This document shows, one piece after another, positions 14,444 through 19,584 of a DNA stretch of 19,584 nt. Origin of the DNA: JAQBGV01 sp032128395 (lineage in GTDB: Bacteria > Planctomycetota > UBA8108 > UBA1146). The notes beneath the pieces are model-generated. The model saw nothing but the letters and a program-made list of their open reading frames with translations. It ran no database searches and was not told where the DNA came from. Made by a program: the position numbers and the translations under genes. Position 1 is the first letter of the stretch; each line of letters starts with the position of its first letter. Where the stretch lies: the NCBI GenBank assembly GCA_032128395.1, contig JAQBGV010000115.1, positions 1 to 19,584 on the forward strand. Direction: 5' to 3'.

Positions 14444-15258
14444 GACGACTCCTCTCTGGCCGGGGCGGACTCGCCCTCCGACCGCTTCGCGTGGTCCCAC
14501 AGTCGATCGAGTGTCGCGAGCGAGTGATCATCGCTCCGGCGGAGATCGCCTTCGATCCGGCGGAAACGTTCGGTGAACCGCCCGAGAGCAGCTCGCAGAG
14601 CCACTTCGGGGTCGAGGGCGTGCTTGCGGCAGAGCGACGTCGCAGCGAAGAGCAGATCACCGACCTCGTGCTCGATCGCATCGCGACCGCCCTCCGCGCA
14701 GGCGGCTTGGAGTTCCGCGAGTTCCTCGGCGATCTTTGCCAGCGGGCCTTCGGGATCGGGCCAATCGAAACCGACGTCCGCAGCCATCCGTCCGATCCGA
14801 TCCGCGCGTGCGAGAGCGGGGAGGGATGCGGGGAGCGGTCGGATCGCACTCTGCTCCCCCTCCGAGTCTCCCTTCTCAAGACGCTTGATCGCCTCCCAGT
14901 TGCGACGGACCGCCTCACTGTCGGTCGCTTCCACATCGCCGAAGACGTGCGGGTGTCGACGCACGAGCTTCTCGGATATCCGATCCGCGATGTCCCCCAG
15001 GGTGAAGGTCCCCCGCTCCTCTCCGATTCGCGCTTGCAGGAAGATGTTCATCAGGAGATCCCCGAGCTCATCCCGGAGTTCTCCGGAATTCGCGGACTCG
15101 ATCGCCTCGGCGACTTCGTGCGCTTCCTCGAGGAGGAACGGCTTCAGGCTCTCCGGGGTCTGCTCGAGGTCCCAGGGACACCCTCCGGGGGAGCGCAGAC
15201 GATCGACGATCTCCTTCAGGCGCTGGAGGCTCTCGAGAGAGGGGTTCGGCGTGGGCAA
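14440..15258 (-). CDS. mazG: Nucleoside triphosphate pyrophosphohydrolase MazG
   Basis: All-alpha NTP pyrophosphatase that hydrolyses NTPs and dNTPs to monophosphates, clearing aberrant nucleotides. Seen: 272 aa with two tandem MazG domains. The first has LRSPGGCPWDLEQTPESL, the metal-binding EExxE (Glu44, Glu45, Glu48 in FLLEEAHEVAEAI) and DELGDLL (Asp67). The segment RRHPHVFGDVEA follows, then the second domain with KIAEELAELQAA and HEVGDLLFAATSLCRKH. E. coli MazG is 263 aa. I choose TTG 15258, preceded by AAGGAG at 10 nt; the frame continues upstream to 15459, but that part is Arg/Pro-rich and unlike MazG. The stop overlaps moxR by 4 bp, so the two are coupled. A 550-bp gene-free stretch lies upstream. 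Confidence 0.94.
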   Translation of the reverse strand: MPTPNPSLESLQRLKEIVDRLRSPGGCPWDLEQTPESLKPFLLEEAHEVAEAIESANSGELRDELGDLLMNIFLQARIGEERGTFTLGDIADRISEKLVRRHPHVFGDVEATDSEAVRRNWEAIKRLEKGDSEGEQSAIRPLPASLPALARADRIGRMAADVGFDWPDPEGPLAKIAEELAELQAACAEGGRDAIEHEVGDLLFAATSLCRKHALDPEVALRAALGRFTERFRRIEGDLRRSDDHSLATLDRLWDHAKRSEGESAPAREESS

Positions 15259-15808
15259 GGGGACTGAGCTCCTTCTCGTGGCGTGTTTCTGCCTGGGGAG
15301 GATATCGGTCCGGCGGAGAGGGGACCAGCAGCTCTGCGGTGCTGTGGTTCCTTGGTCCTCGAGAAGGTCGGGTCCGGACGGAGGGTGGACAGGGTCCCGT
15401 TGCGGTCGCGCGGTCCGCTCTCGATTCTCTGCCAGGGCCGTGGGGATCACGACTTGCAAAGATCGTCGAGTCCGGCGCGTCCCTTGCCAAGGGACCCTTC
15501 GATCGGGGTGGCCCGGTCCGGAACGGCCTCCCGCGGGGGCAGGAACGGCGCGACAGGAGGTGTCGATGCAAGGATGCCCACCCGGGACCGCGGTCGATCG
15601 CCAAGCCGACTACAGATCCTGAGTGTGCACGAGGGACGCGGCCCGGTCCTTGTAGGGTTCGAAACTTGAAATCCTGATCGCGGGGATCGTACGCCAGCCG
15701 GCCGGACCGGACCGGGTCGCACCTTCTTTGAGCTCTCAGCGAACTTCTGACCCAGGACAGGACACTAGCAGACTGCTGCGAACGGACTGCTGATCGCGGT
15801 CAGTCCAG
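15259..15808. other. 550-bp stretch without a recognisable gene
   Basis: Open frames here on both strands are Arg/Gly/Pro-rich and unlike any family I know, so I call none. Visible structure: GTCCCTT (15479-15485) with AAGGGAC (15489-15495), a hairpin with a 3-nt loop; the 11-bp palindrome AGCAGACTGCT (15767-15777); and GGACTG (15784-15789) with CAGTCC (15801-15806) just past the stop of the - strand gene. The mazG promoter should be here, but I see no convincing one. No tRNA, RNase P, SRP or tmRNA motif was recognised. Confidence 0.5.
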
Positions 15809-16552
15809 TCACTGGTACTCTCGGCTCACCTTTGTCGAAATCTTGCCGAGCAGACTCCCTTTCAGCTCGACGATCTGGATCTCCCCGTCGTCGCTCTGGA
15901 AGATCAGCGAGCGCTGGGAGGTCGTGCCCGAAACGGTGACGAGCGCGCCGAACGCGGGGGGGATGCTTCCGATCGGGGTCTGGTCCCACCCTTCCTTCTT
16001 CACCCGTTGCAGCGCGGAAGCCCCGTCCTTCCGCTCGATGACGCTCGCGGCCTGTTTGAGCTGGGTGCCCTGATAGCCGATGATCCGAATCTCCCCATCG
16101 CCATTGAGGAAAATCATCGTGTAGTTCCCTCTGGTCCCGGTGAATGAGGTCAGCTCCCCGAAACTCTCTGGGATGATCCCGACCCTCGTCTCCTTCCAGC
16201 TCTCCTTCTCTCGCGACTTCTCCTTCGGCTCCTGCTCCTTGCGGTGGATGACGGTCGCGATCTTGGGGACCTGCTTGCCGCTCAGCTCGACGAGACGGAG
16301 ATCGCCGTCGGAGTTGCGGAACACCATGGTGTAGCTGCCGGGGAGTCCAGCGATCGTGACCAGATCTCCGAAGTGCGTCGGAACTGACCCCACGTTCGTC
16401 TCTTGCCAGCTCTCACCCTTCTTCCCCGACTGGGCCGAAATACTCCCGCCGTCGGTGAATGCAGCTCCGAGAATGAGGCAGGCCGAGATCGCCGAGGGAA
16501 CCAGGATAGGACGGCAGGAGATCGTGAGGGAAGGCATCCTGAGGCAAGTCAT
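15809..16552 (-). CDS. Unrecognised secreted protein of three 70-residue repeats
   Basis: I do not recognise a family. Seen: 247 aa; a signal peptide with hydrophobic core (about residues 16-33, ILVPSAISACLILGAAF) and a likely cleavage after SISA (residue 40). Three repeats follow whose lead tryptophans fall at 49, 119 and 189, exactly 70 apart. The shared pattern is W-x-x-T-x-(V/I)-G-x-(V/I)-P-x-x-F-G-x-L, a glycine, then (M/L)-(V/I)-F, a D-G-(D/E)-(I/L)-(R/Q) strand and a short basic end. It looks like three small beta-rich domains joined by charged linkers (KEQEPKEKSREK between 1 and 2). ATG 16552 is chosen because AAAGGGG lies 8 nt upstream; an in-frame ATG 54 nt further out adds a non-signal-like extension. 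Probably exported to periplasm or outside; the role is unknown. It is divergent from argS. Confidence 0.75.
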   Translation of the reverse strand: MTCLRMPSLTISCRPILVPSAISACLILGAAFTDGGSISAQSGKKGESWQETNVGSVPTHFGDLVTIAGLPGSYTMVFRNSDGDLRLVELSGKQVPKIATVIHRKEQEPKEKSREKESWKETRVGIIPESFGELTSFTGTRGNYTMIFLNGDGEIRIIGYQGTQLKQAASVIERKDGASALQRVKKEGWDQTPIGSIPPAFGALVTVSGTTSQRSLIFQSDDGEIQIVELKGSLLGKISTKVSREYQ

Positions 16553-16612
16553 CTGGAAAACCCCTTTCGCGTGCAGCCGGTGGCCGCAGGAGACGGAGAG
16601 GCGCACGTCGGC

Positions 16613-16641
16613 TTGGACGCGCCCTGGTAGTCCACTATAAG
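16613..16641 (+). promoter_or_regulatory. Sigma-70 promoter for argS
   Basis: TTGGAC (16613-16618), 17 bp, TATAAG (16636-16641). The start would be near 16648, giving a leader of about 168 nt that contains the hexamer repeat and the palindrome. It sits in the 263-bp divergent gap between the triple-repeat gene and argS. Confidence 0.65.
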
Positions 16642-16695
16642 GGTTCTTCTCGCGGTGGGAACTGGGAGCGCCGCGGCGGCATGCTCGAAGTCCCC

Positions 16696-16725
16696 GTTTC
16701 CGTTTCCGTTTCCGTTTCCGTTTCC
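16696..16725. repeat. GTTTCC hexamer microsatellite, five units
   Basis: Five perfect GTTTCC units, flanked by TCCCC (16691-16695) and GGGGA (16728-16732), which could pair. It lies in the predicted argS leader. The frame through it (VSVSVSV) is open into argS but is not part of the ArgRS fold. Confidence 0.9.
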
Positions 16726-16735
16726 GTGGGGAGAG

Positions 16736-16750
16736 CCCCTAGTCTAGGGG
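16736..16750. promoter_or_regulatory. 15-bp palindrome in the argS leader
   Basis: CCCCTAG-T-CTAGGGG is perfectly symmetric. It could be a protein-binding operator or a small RNA stem in the leader. It is about 95 bp downstream of the argS -10 and 66 bp before the start codon. Confidence 0.4.
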
Positions 16751-16815
16751 GACGGGGTTCCCCGGAGGTCGTTGCCCCAGTCTCTCCCGCTCGTACTCGA
16801 CAGGAAGGCGATCGC

Positions 16816-18543
16816 GTGCGCACATTCGAGCGTCGACTCGCTGCCGCGATCGGGGCCGCCTGTGACGCGGATCCCGGGGAGCTCGAGCGCCTCTTCTCGA
16901 CTCCCCCGGACCGGTCTCACGGCGACTTGGCGCTTCCCTGCTTCGCGTTGGCAAAGGCGTGGCGTGAGGATCCGAAGGCGATCGCCTCCCGAATCGCCGA
17001 GGCTGATCTCGGCCTCGATTGGATCGCCGAGATGCAGGCGATCGGTCCCTACGTGAACTTCCGCTACGAGCGGAGCGCGTTCGCGAGTACCGCTCTCTCC
17101 GAGGTACGCGCCGCGGGTGAAGAGTTCGGGACCAGTGCGGCCGGAGCGGGTCGGACCGTCATCATCGATTACTCATCCCCGAACATCGCGAAGCAGTTGG
17201 CGGTTCACCATCTTCGCTCGACGATGCTCGGACAGGCGATGGCGAATCTCTTTCGAGCCGCCGGTTACACCGTCGTCGGAATCAATCATGTCGGTGACTG
17301 GGGGACGAGCTTCGGGAAGCTGCTCTGTGCTCTCGACCGATTCGGCCCGGAAGAGGGGCTCCTCGAGCAACCGCTCGTTGCGCGGGAGGACCCGATCGCG
17401 ACTTTGAACGATCTCTACACACGCTACCACGAAGAAGCGAAGAAGAGGCCCGAGCTCGACGACGAGGCGCGACGGTGGTTCTCGAGGATCGAGGCAGGGG
17501 ACGCGGACGCCCGCGACCGCTGGCGAGAGATTCGAGAACTCTCCCTCGCGCGCTTCCAACGCCTGTACGACCGACTCGGCGTTCGGTTCGACGAGGTGAT
17601 CGGCGAGAGCTTCTTCGAAGATCGGATGCCGGGGGTGATCGCTGAGTTGGAGGCGAAGGGTCTTCTCGAGGAGAGCGAGGAGGCCCAGGTCGTTCGGGTG
17701 GGGGATGAGATTCCTCCGTTTCTGGTCCGGAAGAAGGACGGCAGCACCCTATACGGAACTCGTGATCTCGCCGCGGTGTGGTATCGCTGGGAAACGTGGC
17801 GCTTCGATCGTTGCCTCTACGTCGTCGATGCGGGTCAGGGGCTCCACTTCCGCCAACTGTTCCGAGTGGCGGAACGACTGGGATGGGAGTGCGCGGACAA
17901 ACTCGAACACTCCGCCTTCGGGGTGATGCGGATGCCGGTCGACGGCGCCTGGGTGAAGGGGCGGACCCGCCACGGCAGCGTGATCCTCCTCGAAGAAGTG
18001 CTCGATGCCGCCGTCGCCCGCGCGCGCGAGATCGTGATGGTGAAGAACCCGGACACGGACGATCCCGATGCGATCGCCGAGGCGGTAGGGGTCGGCGCGG
18101 TGATCTTCGCGGACATGAAGGCGCGGCGGATCAAGGATGTGAACTTCGATCTCGAGAAGATCCTCAGCTTCGACGGTGAGACCGGTCCATATCTTCAATA
18201 CACCCTGGTGAGGTTCGAGGGGCTGCTGCGCAAGCGCGGAGAACTCGACCCGAGCGGGGCGACCGGCGCGCGGCTGACCACGGACGCCGAGCTCGCGCTG
18301 ATGGAGGAGGTTCTTCGATTCCCAGAAGTCGTCGAGCAGGCTGCGGCGGAGGCGGAACCTGCCATCGTCGGCCAGTACCTCCTCGGCCTCGGCTCGACCT
18401 TCAACAACTACTATGCTCATCATCGAATCCTCGACCCCGATCGGTCTCTCGCGATCGACCGTCTCGCGCTCGTCGACCTTCTTCGGATCACTCTGCGGAA
18501 CGGACTCCGTTGGCTGGGGATCGTCCCGCTCGAACGGATGTGA
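16816..18543 (+). CDS. argS: Arginyl-tRNA synthetase
   Basis: Charges tRNA-Arg; class I synthetase in the cytoplasm. Seen over 575 aa (E. coli 577): an N-terminal Arg-S domain (RSHGDLALPCFALAKAW, GPYVNFR), the catalytic entry DYSSPNIAKQLAVHHLRST, NHVGDWGTSFGKLL, YGTRDLAAVWYR, the KMSKS-equivalent loop VKGRTRHGSVILLEEVLD (Thr384-Arg385), and the DALR anticodon domain with STFNNYYAHHRIL and a C-terminal LGIVPLERM. GTG 16816 is chosen from AGGAAGG 7 nt upstream. The HIGH signature, usually HVGH, reads A129-V130-H131-H132, so the first His is Ala. This may mark a subgroup rather than loss of activity, as the rest is intact. It is followed after 25 bp by the membrane-anchored gene. Confidence 0.95.
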   Translation: MRTFERRLAAAIGAACDADPGELERLFSTPPDRSHGDLALPCFALAKAWREDPKAIASRIAEADLGLDWIAEMQAIGPYVNFRYERSAFASTALSEVRAAGEEFGTSAAGAGRTVIIDYSSPNIAKQLAVHHLRSTMLGQAMANLFRAAGYTVVGINHVGDWGTSFGKLLCALDRFGPEEGLLEQPLVAREDPIATLNDLYTRYHEEAKKRPELDDEARRWFSRIEAGDADARDRWREIRELSLARFQRLYDRLGVRFDEVIGESFFEDRMPGVIAELEAKGLLEESEEAQVVRVGDEIPPFLVRKKDGSTLYGTRDLAAVWYRWETWRFDRCLYVVDAGQGLHFRQLFRVAERLGWECADKLEHSAFGVMRMPVDGAWVKGRTRHGSVILLEEVLDAAVARAREIVMVKNPDTDDPDAIAEAVGVGAVIFADMKARRIKDVNFDLEKILSFDGETGPYLQYTLVRFEGLLRKRGELDPSGATGARLTTDAELALMEEVLRFPEVVEQAAAEAEPAIVGQYLLGLGSTFNNYYAHHRILDPDRSLAIDRLALVDLLRITLRNGLRWLGIVPLERM

Positions 18544-18568
18544 TCCGTTGCTCGTGCGAGGCGGCCGT

Positions 18569-19360
18569 GTGGGGGAACACGCGAGCCGTCGGCGGCGCCG
18601 ACACCGTGGGTCGGGATGCCTTCTGGTGTTCATCCTGGGCGTGACGATCGTCCTGCGCATCCTCTGGGCGCCGAGCGCACTCCCGGTCCCGGAGGAGGTC
18701 TTCCCGGGGGAGGGGACCATCACCGGCTGCGAAATTTCGCGGGGGGTTCTCCCTGAGTTCGACGCTGGCATCGATGGAATCATCGATCGCCTTCCCGAGG
18801 AGATCGCGTTCCAGGGTCGGTCGATTTCGATCCCCCCGGGGTCTCTCGCGCTCCTCCGGCGGAGTGGCCCGTGGCGATGCGCCCTCTGGGAGAGCGAGGA
18901 TGGGGAGCGCTTTGCACTCCTCGTCGGGGGAGAGGGATTCGGGCGGGTGCGTGGACGGGTGATCCGATCGGTCGCGCGAAGCATCGAGTCGGGGTCGGGG
19001 CTCAGCGCGGTGTCGATCGCGGGAGGGCTCCTCATCGGGAACGAAGTGGCGCTGGTACGTGAATGTGCTCTCCGTGCAGAAGAAGCCCCGCGACGCCGGA
19101 TCCCCCGCGGCGGAGTGCGCTTCTGGCAAGACGATGCTCGGGCAGGGGTCGCACTCGAATTGTGGTGGTGGCCCAAGGGGGATCGCGACCTCCTCCTCGA
19201 GCGATGGCGAGGGCGGAGCACAGAAACTTGGCAAGAAGTGTTCCTCGATCGTGGAATCCGCGCGGAACTACTCGACGAAAAACCCGAGGAGCGCATGTGG
19301 GAACTCCACGGGGCACGAGATGCCCTCAGGGAGTTCCTGGGCAGCATTCAGCGGTGGTGA
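18569..19360 (+). CDS. Unrecognised membrane-anchored protein downstream of argS
   Basis: I do not recognise a family. Seen: 263 aa; a very basic N-terminus (SRRRRRHRG), one hydrophobic segment (about residues 16-34, GCLLVFILGVTIVLRILW), then a soluble part of about 225 residues, rich in Trp, Arg and Glu. Positive-inside logic puts the soluble part in the periplasm, either anchored or released. The soluble part has PEEIAFQGRSISIPPGS and a Gly-rich stretch (LVGGEGFGRVRG), and ends in a likely helix (ERMWELHGARDALREFLGSIQRW). I choose GTG 18569, with GAGG 7 nt upstream; TTG 18548 and GTG 18554 are alternatives. The frame is open upstream into argS, which is coincidental. The 25-bp gap to argS suggests co-transcription. 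The low-similarity sequence and Arg-rich start leave some doubt on extent but not on coding. Confidence 0.65.
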   Translation: MGEHASRRRRRHRGSGCLLVFILGVTIVLRILWAPSALPVPEEVFPGEGTITGCEISRGVLPEFDAGIDGIIDRLPEEIAFQGRSISIPPGSLALLRRSGPWRCALWESEDGERFALLVGGEGFGRVRGRVIRSVARSIESGSGLSAVSIAGGLLIGNEVALVRECALRAEEAPRRRIPRGGVRFWQDDARAGVALELWWWPKGDRDLLLERWRGRSTETWQEVFLDRGIRAELLDEKPEERMWELHGARDALREFLGSIQRW

Positions 19361-19400
19361 TCGGCGTGCTCGATGGGACTTCGAGCGCAGGTCCACCGTT

Positions 19401-19584
19401 GTTGTGGGGTGAAGTCGTCGTGGCTTTGCCGCGACGGCGAGGGTGCGCGAGCGACCGGAGTAGAAGGCCAACGAGCCGGCAGGCGAGCGTTGTGGGGTGA
19501 AGTCGTCGCGGCATTGCCGCGCCGACGAGGGTGCGCGAGCGACCAGAGTAGAAGGCCAACGAGCCGGCAGGCGAGCGTTGTGGG
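19401..19584. repeat. 88-bp tandem repeat, two units plus start of a third
   Basis: Units start at GTTGTGGGGTGAAGTCGTCG at 19401, 19489 and 19577; the third is cut by the window end. Within each, an arm starting CGTCG can pair with a downstream arm: in unit 1 CGTCGTGGC-TTT-GCCGCGACG, in unit 2 CGTCGCGGC-ATT-GCCGCGCCGACG, so the stem is kept despite changes. The length is not a multiple of 3 and short frames across it look non-coding. Nothing else is visible after the gene ending at 19360. Confidence 0.9.

Noticed and set aside
15283..15669. 128-residue + strand open frame in the gap upstream of mazG
   Set aside because: Arg/Gly/Pro-rich translation and overlapping similar frames on both strands; no supporting family, operon or ribosome site.
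15640..15680. tRNA-like T-loop GGTTCGAAACT
   Set aside because: The flanking bases do not form a T stem and no acceptor, D or anticodon arm can be drawn.
16681..16815. N-terminal extension of ArgRS through the GTTTCC repeat
   Set aside because: ArgRS homology starts at 16816 with AGGAAGG before it; the upstream translation is a VS repeat and low complexity.
17749..19347. 532-residue open frame on the - strand opposite argS and the next gene
   Set aside because: Its Ser/Arg/Pro-rich translation has no family pattern, and it spans two + strand genes including the conserved ArgRS.

Overview
The window is GC-rich chromosomal DNA from a diderm (lipid A-making) bacterium. It holds 16 supported protein genes, two tRNA genes and several non-coding structures. 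There is no sign of phage, insertion sequence, CRISPR or plasmid functions. The LpxC-FabZ fusion, the short EF-Ts, GTG or TTG starts in 9 of 16 genes, tRNAs without encoded CCA, PrkA and glutaryl-CoA dehydrogenase suggest a PVC- or FCB-type lineage. Planctomycetota is my best guess, but sequence reading alone cannot settle it.

Layout. 1-3603 (+): a 20-bp tandem repeat, the replicative helicase dnaB, an OmpH/Skp periplasmic chaperone and a fused lpxC-fabZ. 3604-5755: a hairpin, a 44-bp tandem repeat and a candidate promoter, then lpxA overlapping a Gfo/Idh/MocA oxidoreductase. These genes give a compact lipid A and outer-membrane assembly locus. 5756-9151 (+): the classic translation cluster rpsB-tsf-pyrH-frr, with a good extended -10 promoter about 290 nt upstream of rpsB. 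9152-9623: a predicted 139-nt rod-shaped RNA, a near-consensus promoter, tRNA-Lys(UUU), tRNA-Glu(UUC) and a textbook intrinsic terminator. 9624-13306 (+): a glutaryl-CoA dehydrogenase and a large PrkA-type AAA+ protein. 13313-15258 (-): mazG translationally coupled to a moxR ATPase, convergent with prkA. 15259-15808: no gene seen. 15809-16552 (-): an unrecognised secreted protein made of three 70-residue repeats. 16553-16815: a divergent control region with a promoter, a GTTTCC x5 microsatellite and a 15-bp palindrome. 16816-19360 (+): argS and an unrecognised membrane-anchored protein. 19361-19584: an 88-bp tandem repeat that runs off the window end.

How it works together. The first half is core housekeeping: replication, lipid A synthesis, outer-membrane protein chaperoning and translation. 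The second half mixes metabolism (glutaryl-CoA oxidation), regulation or proteostasis (PrkA, MoxR), nucleotide-pool cleaning (MazG) and tRNA charging (ArgRS). The most unusual items are the rod-shaped RNA between frr and the tRNA promoter, the triple-repeat secreted protein, four different short tandem repeat arrays in gene leaders and gaps, and an altered HIGH signature in ArgRS. I did not find a clear multi-gene novel system.
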